From Bacillota bacterium (GTDB lineage: Bacteria; Bacillota; Clostridia; Lachnospirales; Lachnospiraceae): 64,000 nucleotides of DNA. The translations under genes were made by a program, and so were the position numbers. Below the pieces are notes generated by a model. The model was not told where the DNA came from. It did not search any database and saw nothing but the letters and a program-made list of their open reading frames with translations. Of this stretch, positions 53,680-62,270 are shown piece after piece (position 1 is the stretch's first letter; each line of letters opens with the position of its first letter). The stretch is taken from assembly GCA_023439505.1 (NCBI GenBank), contig JAEXNR010000021.1, forward strand, positions 145,675-209,674. The letters are read 5' to 3'.

Positions 53680-54503
53680 AACGTTTCACCAATCCTTTCC
53701 AGATCTGCCATTGCCACCTTTCGTTGTTCCGTATTCGGAGCCGCACCATGCCAGGATGCCTGATTTTCCATAAAAGATACACCTTTTCCCTTGACGGTCC
53801 TGGCAATAATTGCGGTCGGTTTATCTTTCGTAATTCTCGCTGTCACAAAGGCTGCTGCAATTTCTCCAAAGTCATGACCATCAATCTTAATTACATTAAA
53901 ATTGAAGGCTTTAAATTTTTCATCAATTGGATAAGGGGAACAAACCTCTTCAATATGACCATCGATCTGCAAATCATTATTATCTACAATAACTACAAGA
54001 TTATCTAATTTTCTATGACCTGCAAACATTGCAGCTTCCCATACCTGACCCTCCTGAAGCTCACCATCACCAAGAAGGGTATATACCCGATACTCTTTCT
54101 TACTAAGTTTTGCAGAAAGCGCCATGCCCACAGCTGCGGATACCCCTTGTCCCAAAGAACCGCTTGACATATCGACTCCCGGGATATGTTTCATATCCGG
54201 ATGCCCTTGCAAATAAGAGCCGGTATGACGAAGTGTCTCCAAATCTTTCACCGGAAAAAAACCTCTGGCAGCAAGCGTAGAATAGAGACCCGGCGCTACA
54301 TGTCCTTTCGATAAGACAAACCTGTCCCGATCGTCTTTTTTAGGTTCCAGTGGATCAATATTCATTTCCTTAAAATATAAATAGGTAAGAATGTCTGCGG
54401 CTGAAAGTGATCCGCCCGGATGCCCTGATTTTGCACAATGAACCGCTGTTATAATTCCCTTGCGTATCCCGTTGGCCTTTAACTGAAGTTCTAAACTGGT
54501 CAT
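53667..54503 (-). CDS. transketolase, N-terminal (thiamine-diphosphate-binding) subunit
   Basis: A 278-residue half-transketolase: SGHPGGSLSAADI, the TPP motif GDGELQEGQVWEA to VDNNDLQIDG, and GHVAPGLY. It moves two-carbon units between sugar phosphates; with erythrose 4-phosphate and xylulose 5-phosphate it gives fructose 6-phosphate and glyceraldehyde 3-phosphate. First gene of the transketolase-phosphofructokinase transcript, preceded by an unusual purine-rich leader and divergent from the DeoR gene. Confidence 0.92.
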   Translation of the reverse strand: MTSLELQLKANGIRKGIITAVHCAKSGHPGGSLSAADILTYLYFKEMNIDPLEPKKDDRDRFVLSKGHVAPGLYSTLAARGFFPVKDLETLRHTGSYLQGHPDMKHIPGVDMSSGSLGQGVSAAVGMALSAKLSKKEYRVYTLLGDGELQEGQVWEAAMFAGHRKLDNLVVIVDNNDLQIDGHIEEVCSPYPIDEKFKAFNFNVIKIDGHDFGEIAAAFVTARITKDKPTAIIARTVKGKGVSFMENQASWHGAAPNTEQRKVAMADLERIGETLCQK

Positions 54504-54516
54504 ATGTACCCCTTCC

Positions 54517-54590
54517 TTTTCCTTTGTTATTATTTTTTCTCTTGTTATTTTTTTTCTCTTGTTATTATCTTTTCTCTTGTTATTATCTTA
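54517..54590 (-). repeat. tandem purine-rich repeats in the transketolase leader
   Basis: On the minus strand a unit close to ATAATAACAAGAGAAAA occurs three times, with a fourth copy (ATAATAACAAAGGAAAA) merging into the ribosome binding site. The whole 54504-54760 stretch is almost free of pyrimidine clusters on the coding strand and strongly AT-rich, with no gene. It should keep the leader unstructured and may be a protein-binding array. Confidence 0.6.
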
Positions 54591-54851
54591 TAGAATTATC
54601 ATTTCTTATTATCTCTTCTTGCTTTCTTATCTTTTTGTTATTATTTATTATTGTTTATTATAATATTTTTCTATTTTACTATTTTATTATATTAATTTCA
54701 ATTGTTTTTTATTGATTTTTATTACTTATTTGTTTTTTTTACGTTTAACTAGTGTTTAATGTCTTTTTTTAATAACTGTAACATATTCTTTATTGCTTTT
54801 TTCCATTCTTTCGATTAAACTATAAATTATGAATGAAAGGATGTTGATATT

Positions 54852-55634
54852 ATGTTAGCAATTGAACGGCATAACAGAATTTTAAAATATCTGGTAGAGA
54901 ACGGACATGTCACTACCAATGAATTATGCGAACTATTAGAAGTTTCTTCCGCGACCATCAGAAATGATTTGAATAAACTTGAAAAAGATAAATTAATACA
55001 AAAAACTCATGGAGGGGCTGCATTGCTTGCGTCAGACCTTCTGAAGCAGCCAGATAACTATCCTTTTAGCGAGCGGGAAGTAAAAAACAGGAAAGAAAAA
55101 GAAGCCATAAGCAATATGGCCCTGGGGCATATTAAAGAAGGTCAGTGCATCATCCTGGATGCAAGTTCCACCGCTCTCTTTGTTGCCAGAAAATTAAATT
55201 GTTTTTCGAGGCTTACCGTAGTTACAAATGGAATCTATACGATGCTCGCCTTAAAAGATATGCCAAATATCACTGTTATTTTTATTGGTGGGATTGTAAC
55301 GAAAAACTCAGGATGCACCGAAGGATTGCTCGGTTATGAATTGTTAAACCATATCCATGCGGATACTTCTTTTGTATCAGCCCATGGATTTACATTAAAA
55401 GAAGGTTTGACAGATTTTAATATTTATGAGGCAGATTTAAAAAAAGAAATGCTTCTTCATTCCCGCCGCTGCATCGCTCTTTTAGATTACACGAAATTAG
55501 AGCGCATCTCCCTTGCGAGTTTTTGTCCTTCTCATAAAGTAGACTTACTCATTACAAATGAGCAGATTAATTCTGAACTGATGTCACGATATAAAGACAG
55601 CGGCGTAACAATAGAGCTTTCTCCCTATGTTTAA
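54852..55634 (+). CDS. DeoR-family repressor, divergent from the transketolase genes
   Basis: A 260-residue regulator: DeoR HTH (VTTNELCELLEVSSATIRNDLNK region, then KTHGGA) and DeoRC sensor domain (DASSTALFVARKL, VIFIGGIV, SAHGFTLKEGLT). Likely represses the transketolase transcript and perhaps the importer operon, with a sugar phosphate as inducer. The ATG follows GAAAGGATG by a short gap. Confidence 0.9.
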   Translation: MLAIERHNRILKYLVENGHVTTNELCELLEVSSATIRNDLNKLEKDKLIQKTHGGAALLASDLLKQPDNYPFSEREVKNRKEKEAISNMALGHIKEGQCIILDASSTALFVARKLNCFSRLTVVTNGIYTMLALKDMPNITVIFIGGIVTKNSGCTEGLLGYELLNHIHADTSFVSAHGFTLKEGLTDFNIYEADLKKEMLLHSRRCIALLDYTKLERISLASFCPSHKVDLLITNEQINSELMSRYKDSGVTIELSPYV

Positions 55635-55712
55635 TCTGCAGTAAATTTCCGGCCTACAGGTTAAAAATATTCAAAATTTAAAAAGTAAATAAAAATCTGA
55701 TAAGGAGGTATT

Positions 55713-56075
55713 ATGAAAAATTTTAAGAAAGAAGATTTGGAAAATGCGGTTTCTATACTATCTTCTATAATTATTAAATGTGAAAAAATGCAGCCCAAAT
55801 TTTTAGAGGGAACCTCTCAACACTCCTTATTAAAAAACAGAATAAAAGCACTTGGTATTTCCAAAGCACTTATTATGGGTGATAAAACAATACCGTATAC
55901 AGTCAAAGAATTGAAGGAGTCACTACCTCCTGTGGTTTCAATCATAAATAAAACCACCAAGGCACAAAGTAAATATGAAAAAGGAACTTTACAATTCAAA
56001 CGACTTGAACCCATACTCCGGGCTATTCTCATTTCAAAAGAATTCATTGAGGGTCAAATAAACATCGATCCCTAA
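55713..56075 (+). CDS. uncharacterised protein with internal duplication
   Basis: A 120-residue basic, mostly helical protein with a strong RBS (AAGGAGG). The two halves repeat: SIIIKCEKMQPKF..GTSQHSLLKNRIKALGISKALI aligns with SIINKTTKAQSKY..GTLQFKRLEPILRAILISKEFI, sharing the pattern SII-K--K-Q-K---GT-Q---L---I-A--ISK--I. I recognise no family. It lies 78 bases after the DeoR gene on the same strand with no clear terminator between, so co-expression is possible. Confidence 0.75.
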   Translation: MKNFKKEDLENAVSILSSIIIKCEKMQPKFLEGTSQHSLLKNRIKALGISKALIMGDKTIPYTVKELKESLPPVVSIINKTTKAQSKYEKGTLQFKRLEPILRAILISKEFIEGQINIDP

Positions 56076-56146
56076 ATTATGTGTTTCGTTCTGAGCTTCT
56101 CACAGTTTTGTCCCTTTTCGCCTCATCAGGAACTATGAAATACATG

Positions 56147-56184
56147 AAAAGAGGGAAACAGCTCTAGTTTATGCTGTTTCCCTC
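56147..56184 (-). terminator. intrinsic terminator after the FMN reductase
   Basis: Perfect 12-base stem GAGGGAAACAGC/GCTGTTTCCCTC with a 10-base loop, followed on the minus strand by TTTT. Ends the redox cluster. Confidence 0.85.
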
Positions 56185-56193
56185 CTGTGATCA

Positions 56194-56742
56194 TCAGGAA
56201 ATTTTTTCAATCCAATCGGTAAAAGAGGCTAAAAATCCATTAATGAATTCCCGGGTAGCCTCGTTACTTAATGCACCGGTTTCGTCAATTAATGTGTGGT
56301 AAGCTCCAATATACGCTTCAGGCTGAGCAAGGGTTAAAACATTGAGAAATGCCAACACCTGACGTAAATGATGATTTGCCCCAAATCCTCCAATTCCTCC
56401 GGGAGACTGGCTGATTACCGCACCCGGTTTCCCGCTCCAGACATTTTGACCATAAGGACGGGAGCCTACATCAAGCGCATTTTTCAGTGCTGCCGGAATA
56501 GAGCGGTTGTGCTCAGGTGTGATGAACAACACACCGTCCAAAGCCTTTATTTCCTCACGAAATTCCGTATATTCTTTCACGTCTTCTCCATCGTAATCCT
56601 GATTATAAAGAGGAAGTTCTCCTATATTGATGTTTTTAAACACATAACCTTCCGGTGCATGGTGCTCAACATAATCTGCAATACTTCCTGAAAAAGAGTT
56701 CTTTCTTAAACTACCTGTTATAATTCCAATTGTTTTACTCAT
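56194..56742 (-). CDS. NADPH-dependent FMN reductase
   Basis: A 182-residue flavoprotein with GSLRKNSFSG (phosphate loop), LPLYNQDYDG and the TPEHNRSIPAALKNALD motif followed by SQSPGGIGGFGANHHLRQVL. This is the SsuE/YieF/azoreductase family, which reduces FMN, quinones or azo compounds with NAD(P)H. It lies behind the NAD(P)-binding protein under the Rrf2 promoter and probably serves electrophile or quinone detoxification (inference). Confidence 0.9.
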   Translation of the reverse strand: MSKTIGIITGSLRKNSFSGSIADYVEHHAPEGYVFKNINIGELPLYNQDYDGEDVKEYTEFREEIKALDGVLFITPEHNRSIPAALKNALDVGSRPYGQNVWSGKPGAVISQSPGGIGGFGANHHLRQVLAFLNVLTLAQPEAYIGAYHTLIDETGALSNEATREFINGFLASFTDWIEKIS

Positions 56743-56776
56743 AAAATTTTCCTCCTGTCAAATATAATATTTTTAA

Positions 56777-57418
56777 TTATTGATTACCTACAGTAAATCT
56801 TGTACAGATAAACTGCGGATTTTCTATTTCATTCAAAATTGCAACCGCCATGGTTTTGCTTGTTACAACCGACTTACCGTTGGAGGAAATCAGCAGATCA
56901 TCCTTCCCTATAACCGGTACCGTTGCTTCTCCGGCAACAAATTCAATCGAAGGGGATACTCCTACCCAGTTTACATTCTCAATACCGCGTAAAAAATTAA
57001 GGGTCTTGTAGGCTTCCGTTGGTATTGAAATCCAGGATGCAGTGTCCGGAAGCGTCTTTAGTGTATCTAAAAACAGCTTACCATTTTCATCCAACAAGCT
57101 GGCAGCGCCAAGTATGAAGAACAGTCTAGGACTTTCGGTTTCCCGAAACATTCTAACCAGCATTGCAGCCAGATCCAAATGTAAATAGGCCTTCGCCGGA
57201 GCTGTTGCAAAAGCATTTACAATGACATCAAATCCCTCAAAATCAGATTTTGTTAATTCAAATACATCTTTGTCATTTACGTTAACTTCATCTCCCAACA
57301 ATGAAACGGCTCTATCCTTATTCCTTACGATTGCAGTGACCTCGTGTCCTCGTGACACGGCTTCTTTGTACAGTGCTGTACCGGCCATGCCGGTTGCACC
57401 AATGATTGCTATTTTCAT
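56777..57418 (-). CDS. NAD(P)-binding protein, NmrA/atypical SDR type
   Basis: A 213-residue Rossmann protein beginning KIAIIGATGMAGTALYKEAV, with FDVIVNAFATAP and a C-terminal segment resembling the YwnB/YhfK group of atypical SDRs. The ATG at 57418 follows AGGAGG; a frame from 57475 would overlap the Rrf2 gene. YwnB-like genes next to YwnA-like Rrf2 regulators are a known pairing in Bacillus, and the same order is seen here. Confidence 0.85.
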   Translation of the reverse strand: MKIAIIGATGMAGTALYKEAVSRGHEVTAIVRNKDRAVSLLGDEVNVNDKDVFELTKSDFEGFDVIVNAFATAPAKAYLHLDLAAMLVRMFRETESPRLFFILGAASLLDENGKLFLDTLKTLPDTASWISIPTEAYKTLNFLRGIENVNWVGVSPSIEFVAGEATVPVIGKDDLLISSNGKSVVTSKTMAVAILNEIENPQFICTRFTVGNQ

Positions 57419-57471
57419 ATAACACCTCCTGGTATAATTCATTCTTGACAAAATACATTTGTACTGATCAT

Positions 57472-57879
57472 TCAAGTAAATTCTTTTGTAATATCAGCCA
57501 GAGTAATCGCCGACAACTTTTCTTCTGTTGCGGTTTGTATATTGTCGTATAGTTTTTTTAATGTGCCTTCTATCTTTGCCCCCACGGGACAGTTTGGGTT
57601 GGTATTGCCATGGATGCTGAACAAATCACGATGGTCTTCTACTGCGAGAAAGATATCAAGAAGTGAAATATCTTCTGCTTTCATTGCAAGACCAGTCACA
57701 CCCAGCTTGGTACTCGTTTTAATTAGTTTTGCTCTCTTTAAACGGCTCATCAAGCGTCGGACAAGAGCAGGATTGGTATTAATACTGGAGGCAATATACT
57801 CTGATGTGATTGGTTGTACCTCCATCAGTGCAATTACACTTAAAATATGAATGCTAACTGATAATTTAGTCGAATACAT
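57472..57879 (-). CDS. Rrf2-family regulator (YwnA-like)
   Basis: A 135-residue regulator with the Rrf2 wHTH (ITSEYIASSINTNPALVRRLM) and a single cysteine in NPNCPVG. No three-cysteine iron-sulphur cluster is present, so it resembles the thiol-sensing YwnA/HypR group. The start at 57879 follows AGGAGG 12 bases upstream; a frame from 58062 runs into the flavodoxin gene. It has its own promoter with an overlapping palindrome and precedes the two oxidoreductase genes it probably controls. Confidence 0.88.
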   Translation of the reverse strand: MYSTKLSVSIHILSVIALMEVQPITSEYIASSINTNPALVRRLMSRLKRAKLIKTSTKLGVTGLAMKAEDISLLDIFLAVEDHRDLFSIHGNTNPNCPVGAKIEGTLKKLYDNIQTATEEKLSAITLADITKEFT

Positions 57880-57898
57880 AATTGCTGGTCGCCTCCTT

Positions 57899-57935
57899 TT
57901 GTAACCATTATAGTTACAATTAAAATTTTTGTCAA
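57899..57935 (-). promoter_or_regulatory. consensus promoter with overlapping palindromic operator
   Basis: Minus strand: TTGACA (57930-57935), 17 bases, TATAAT (57907-57912), a perfect consensus. TTGTAAC (57899-57905) and GTTACAA (57913-57919) form a palindrome centred on the -10 box, the natural autorepression site for the Rrf2 protein made from it. Confidence 0.8.
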
Positions 57936-58000
57936 GTATATAAACTGCATTTATTAGATTAATTGAAAATTCTTTTTTTCTTAACTTCTCCCATTTATAA

Positions 58001-58534
58001 TTACAGCTCCTTCGGCAATTTTTCACAAAGCATTGTAATAGCCCGCTTTGCCAGATTTTCAATGTCCTGCGATGTTAGCTTATATGCGCTTGTTACCTGA
58101 GTAGTGGGCTTGGGCCCGGGCGGCAAAAGGTCTGTTATATGCAGGTCAACTACCGCCGATGGTTCTACCCCCGTCTTGCCTTTAAGCACTGAGGACAACC
58201 TCGGATTGTCATTCATTGCACCACCACTGATTGAGACAAATGCGAATTTTTGAGGACGTTTCTTCAGTTGTCTAAAATATGACCTCATCGGGAACGCGGG
58301 CTGCCCCATCCAAACAGGGGCTACTAAAATAACAAGATCATACAATGACATGATTTCCGGCGTTGGTATTGTTTTTGGTGTTCTCCCGAAGATAAGGTCT
58401 GCCACTATTGTTCCATACGTGCGTTCCTTCGGCTCTGTTATTCTGATGTGCTCTGCTTTTAGTTCCTCGGCAAGGCGCTGTGCTAAAGCCGCATTATTTC
58501 CTGTATAAGAGTACGACATTACTGCTGTTTTCAT
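58001..58534 (-). CDS. flavodoxin-like protein
   Basis: A 177-residue flavodoxin-fold protein: FMN phosphate loop SYSYTGNN, then LVILVAPVWMGQPAFPMRSY and FVSISGGAMNDN. Similar in size to flavodoxins and NAD(P)H-dependent flavin proteins of tetR-linked detoxification units. It starts 13 bases after the TetR gene and is surely co-transcribed with it. AGGAGG precedes the ATG. Confidence 0.88.
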   Translation of the reverse strand: MKTAVMSYSYTGNNAALAQRLAEELKAEHIRITEPKERTYGTIVADLIFGRTPKTIPTPEIMSLYDLVILVAPVWMGQPAFPMRSYFRQLKKRPQKFAFVSISGGAMNDNPRLSSVLKGKTGVEPSAVVDLHITDLLPPGPKPTTQVTSAYKLTSQDIENLAKRAITMLCEKLPKEL

Positions 58535-58547
58535 CCTTTTAATCCTC

Positions 58548-59138
58548 CTATTTATTTGTGGGCGGCTCTACAGCCAGCCCCTGTAATACAAATTGCGTAA
58601 GATATTCCTGAAGCTGTGGAAAATACTGCAGCCCTATTTCTTCCTTATGCGTATCCATGTTAATGATAGCCATGAACATTGCCATGATGAGTCCGCTGTC
58701 GATGTCACCTCTGACCTTGCCCTCCTCTTGCCACCTCTTGATGAACACCATAGTTTCCTTATAGAAAAAATCCATCGTTCCCATTCCATTCTCTTCACGG
58801 AAAAGCCGTTCAATCTTTTCAAAAATGTCTTTATTATACCACTGCGACAAAATTGGATTTTCCTTCATTCCCTCTATATTGAACTTTATTGCTTTGTTGA
58901 TAAGCTGTAAAGGTTCGTCGCCGGGATTGGTCGCTGCCATCAGCTTTCGTTTGAGCGCTTCATTCTCTTCAAGGTAGATATCCATGAAGAGTTTCTCTTT
59001 CGATGGGTAGTAGTTGTAAAACGTCCCTACTGCGAATCCTGCCATTTCGGTGATGTTCGATACGCTTGTATCCTTAAACCCCTTGTTGCTAAAAAGCTCC
59101 TTACCGCTGCGAAACAGTTTTGCCTTTTTGTCTTCCAT
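58548..59138 (-). CDS. TetR-family repressor of the flavodoxin unit
   Basis: A 196-residue regulator with FSNKGFKDTSVSNITEMAGFAVGTFYNYYPSKEKLF HTH landmarks split here as FSNKGFKDTS and GTFYNYYPSKEKL, and a variable ligand domain. Two identical-spacing palindromes flank its promoter, so strong autorepression and control of the flavodoxin are expected. The start follows GGGAGG. Confidence 0.9.
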   Translation of the reverse strand: MEDKKAKLFRSGKELFSNKGFKDTSVSNITEMAGFAVGTFYNYYPSKEKLFMDIYLEENEALKRKLMAATNPGDEPLQLINKAIKFNIEGMKENPILSQWYNKDIFEKIERLFREENGMGTMDFFYKETMVFIKRWQEEGKVRGDIDSGLIMAMFMAIINMDTHKEEIGLQYFPQLQEYLTQFVLQGLAVEPPTNK

Positions 59139-59154
59139 CTGTTACCTCCCGAAC

Positions 59155-59224
59155 TGAATGAATAATTTCTTTGTTCATTCATATTATACACCATTACTGA
59201 ATGAATATCAATCACATTCATTCA
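59155..59224 (-). promoter_or_regulatory. promoter flanked by two equal TetR operators
   Basis: Promoter on the minus strand: TTGATA (59206-59211), 17 bases, TATAAT (59183-59188). Operators TGAATGAA-N11-TTCATTCA occur at 59155-59181 and 59198-59224, 43 bases apart. One covers the -35 box and the other the start-site region. Confidence 0.82.
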
Positions 59225-59429
59225 TATGTGAGATTTGTTTTATTACCATTTATATATACTGTTTGTAGGTAATCAATCTTGTTTCTGTCTTATCTAAAAG
59301 CATACCCTTCTTTGCCTCATAATTCGGATTACTTGACTTCTTTACAATCACTGGTCAGGAAAAATATATCCTTCAGTACTGTTCTTACCATTACATTCCA
59401 ATTTCTTAACCCGCGATTCATTTAAATAC

Positions 59430-59458
59430 TTGACAAATTGATAAGCAAGCGATAACAT
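59430..59458 (+). promoter_or_regulatory. promoter of the peptide-type ABC importer operon
   Basis: TTGACA (59430-59435), 17-base spacer, TAACAT (59453-59458), about 125 bases before the binding-protein ATG. Short TACATATAT repeats follow at 59460-59480. The rest of 59225-59581 shows no gene. Confidence 0.55.
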
Positions 59459-59581
59459 ATTACATATATTACATATATGAATACAAGTTTTTCAAGTGAT
59501 CATCCATTTTACAAGAGTGATGTCGCCGCTACAACAAAAACACTGCAACCAAATAATTAATTTTAAAGGACGGTAACCAAA

Positions 59582-61186
59582 ATGAGAAAAAAATCAATTT
59601 TGCTTACACGCATGATTACCGCTATTGTCGTGCTTCTTATTCTTATCAGCCTAACTGCATGCAAAAATTCAACCTCAGACGTTCCCGGTACTGATGCAAA
59701 GAAAGAAGGAAAAGCACTGGTAATCGCCGTGCCTGATGCCATCAACCTGCTCGAAGCCGGTCAGGAGGGCTCAGTTATCCAGTATTATATTCAGCAAGTA
59801 GTCAACGAAGGTCTTGTAGCCCTTGGTGAGGACGGAAAAATTCATCCCGCGCTGGCAAAAAGCTGGGAGAATGAGAAATCCACTGTATGGACCTTCCATC
59901 TGAGAAACGACGCCAAATTCTCCGATGGTTCACCTGTAACAATTGATGATGTCATCTATTCTATCGAGCGTTGCGCCGACCCCACGAAATCGCCTTCCAT
60001 CGCTTATTTTTATCCCGAAGGCTTTACCACCGAAAAGATTGACGAGAACACTTTGAAAATCACTTTGCCCTATGCGAAGTCAAACTTTATTTGGTCAATC
60101 TCAAACAATGGCGGTTTATTTATAACAAAAAAGGAATGGGCACAAAATGCCAAAGCGATAGGCTCCGCTCAGGATTTGCTGCTGGGGTCAGGTCCTTATA
60201 AAGTAACGGAATTCTCCCCCGGCTCTCATGTCACACTGGAAGCCTCCGATTACTGGTGGGGCGGAAAACCCGAAATCAAAAAGGTAAGAATAGACTTCAT
60301 AACCGACAACCAAACCCGTCTTCTTGCCTTTAAGCAGGGCGACATTGACTTTTCCTTTGATATTCCGATCAGTCAAGTAAAAGATTATCAGTCGGTAGAC
60401 GGTGCTAAGGTTGAAACCTATATAGATCGATCCTATGTTGGTTTAACCTTTGATTTAACAGTAAAACCCTTTGATAACGAACATGTTCGCAAGGCTGTTG
60501 CTTATGCCATTGATTCACAGGGCATTATAGACAGCATAAAGGACGGTTACCCGCAAAAGGCGACGGCGTTCACAGCCCCCGAGCAATTTTCTACCATTCT
60601 CTCAGCAGATGATGCCCGCAAAAAGCTAAATGCCCTCACACATTATGATTATGACCTTGAAAAAGCAAAAGAAGAATTTAAGCTCTCCGGTGAAAAGCCC
60701 TTCTCCACAACAATCTATTATCCGGACAGCAATCAGGATTTGGGTAAGGCATCCTTAGTGATTGCCGATTCCCTGAAAGAAATCGGCATAACCGTAGAGG
60801 TTCAGGAAATACCCATCGAGCAGTGGCTGAACGAAATGGGCTCTGGTACAAAGGGTATTGACTGGATGGATTACCGCCCGCCGACACTGGACCCTGCGGA
60901 AATCGCAATGTGGTTTCTTGACACTACAGGCGAAGGTACAAATCCTGCAAACTGGAACGACAAATCGGTGCAGCCCTACTTTCAGGCAATTCAAGAAAAA
61001 TCCTCTGAGGAAGGTCTCGACGATTTGTTACAGGGTATCAACATTGCGCAGGAACAGGCGATCTATGCTCCCATTTGGTGGGGGGAGGCCGCAATAGCCT
61101 ACAACAGCTCAATAGAGGTTAATAATTTCAGTTCCTACTCCTTACTATCCCAAAACTGGCCCAAAATTTTTACCGTTATAAAATAA
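59582..61186 (+). CDS. oligopeptide/nickel-type ABC transporter binding lipoprotein
   Basis: A 534-residue SBP_bac_5 lipoprotein: lipobox LTAC (Cys27), then a DppA/OppA/NikA-like fold with the AKSWENEKSTVWTFHLRNDAKFSDG landmark (AKSWE and RNDAKFSDG) and a late QEIPIEQWL segment. It captures di/oligopeptides, nickel chelates or similar ligands for the permeases encoded downstream. No His-rich metal site is apparent, so the ligand is open. Confidence 0.9.
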   Translation: MRKKSILLTRMITAIVVLLILISLTACKNSTSDVPGTDAKKEGKALVIAVPDAINLLEAGQEGSVIQYYIQQVVNEGLVALGEDGKIHPALAKSWENEKSTVWTFHLRNDAKFSDGSPVTIDDVIYSIERCADPTKSPSIAYFYPEGFTTEKIDENTLKITLPYAKSNFIWSISNNGGLFITKKEWAQNAKAIGSAQDLLLGSGPYKVTEFSPGSHVTLEASDYWWGGKPEIKKVRIDFITDNQTRLLAFKQGDIDFSFDIPISQVKDYQSVDGAKVETYIDRSYVGLTFDLTVKPFDNEHVRKAVAYAIDSQGIIDSIKDGYPQKATAFTAPEQFSTILSADDARKKLNALTHYDYDLEKAKEEFKLSGEKPFSTTIYYPDSNQDLGKASLVIADSLKEIGITVEVQEIPIEQWLNEMGSGTKGIDWMDYRPPTLDPAEIAMWFLDTTGEGTNPANWNDKSVQPYFQAIQEKSSEEGLDDLLQGINIAQEQAIYAPIWWGEAAIAYNSSIEVNNFSSYSLLSQNWPKIFTVIK

Positions 61187-61213
61187 AAATAAAATTTCAA
61201 CATAAAAAAAACA

Positions 61214-61249
61214 CCACTCTTCCCGACAAAAAACTGTCAGGAAGAGTGG
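61214..61249 (+). other. hairpin after the binding-protein gene
   Basis: CCACTCTTCC-C-GACA and TGTC-A-GGAAGAGTGG pair around AAAAAC, with one mismatch. No T-run follows. As in the other transporter operons here, it probably stabilises the binding-protein message or attenuates read-through. Confidence 0.55.
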
Positions 61250-61285
61250 ATTCCCTTTGGATAATTATAGCAAGGATGTCTGAAT

Positions 61286-62269
61286 ATGAACAAATCAAAA
61301 TTTATCGTAAAACGTTTGATTGCTTGCCTTGTATCTCTGATGGTGATGTCATTCGTTATTTTTTCACTGCTTTATATGGCTCCCGGCGATCCGGCCCGCT
61401 CCCTAGTTGGAGCAAAAAAGGTAACCCCTGCGTTGTTAAGTCAAATTCGTGAGCAGTACCATTTAAATGACCCTTTTTTTGTACAATACATAAGGTGGGT
61501 CAAAGGAGCTGTCTCTCTTGATTTTGGCAACTCCATCAAGGCGGGCTATCCTGTGATTGACTATATCGCACCCCACGCCTCGGTTACTTTTCGGCTTATT
61601 GGACTGTCACTGCTGTTTAGCATAATGATCGGCGTTGGGTTGGGTGTGTTTTCGGCGCGCAGGAAGGGCAGGTTTGCCGATAAGCTAATCGACATTTCAG
61701 CACTGGTCGGCACTTGCTCCCCCAGCTTTGCGTTAGGGTTGGTGCTGCTCTATGTTTTTTCCTATCAGTTTGGCATTTTCCCAATGTATGGCATAGGTGA
61801 CGACCGTAATTTCATTGATGTCCTGTGGCACTTGGTATTGCCAGCAATCACACTGACGATAGGAGTCGCCGCGTTACTAATTAAAATAACCCGCTCGGCT
61901 ATGCTAAAGGAAGTATCAAGTGATTACACCGTATTTATGAGAGCGCGGGCAATCCCTGCCAGAGTAATCGTGTTTTCTCAGCTTAAAAATGCATCATCGC
62001 CCATTTTAACAAGCACGGGGCTGGTGCTCGCAAGCCTCTTCGGTTCTACTGTTTTGATAGAAAACGTCTTTTCAATTCCCGGACTTGGCGAACTGTTAAC
62101 AAAATCGGTTACCTTTCACGATGTTCCCGTTGTACAGTTTATTGCCCTCATGCTTGGGGGCATAATCTGCCTGACATCGGCACTTGTTGATATTTTAGTT
62201 TATTTTTTTAATCCCACTGCTCACAAAGCACACAACTCCGGTAACAGAGCGGAACAGGAGGATCTTTAA
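61286..62269 (+). CDS. oligopeptide/nickel-type ABC permease (DppB-like)
   Basis: A 327-residue permease with the first-helix pattern KRLIACLVSLMVMSFVIFSL, the YMAPGDPARSL segment and five further helices. The EAA loop region (MRARAIPARVIVFSQLKNA) is slightly divergent from the usual ARAKGL form. The first permease of the pair, 99 bases after the binding-protein stop. Confidence 0.9.
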   Translation: MNKSKFIVKRLIACLVSLMVMSFVIFSLLYMAPGDPARSLVGAKKVTPALLSQIREQYHLNDPFFVQYIRWVKGAVSLDFGNSIKAGYPVIDYIAPHASVTFRLIGLSLLFSIMIGVGLGVFSARRKGRFADKLIDISALVGTCSPSFALGLVLLYVFSYQFGIFPMYGIGDDRNFIDVLWHLVLPAITLTIGVAALLIKITRSAMLKEVSSDYTVFMRARAIPARVIVFSQLKNASSPILTSTGLVLASLFGSTVLIENVFSIPGLGELLTKSVTFHDVPVVQFIALMLGGIICLTSALVDILVYFFNPTAHKAHNSGNRAEQEDL

Positions 62270-62270
62270 T

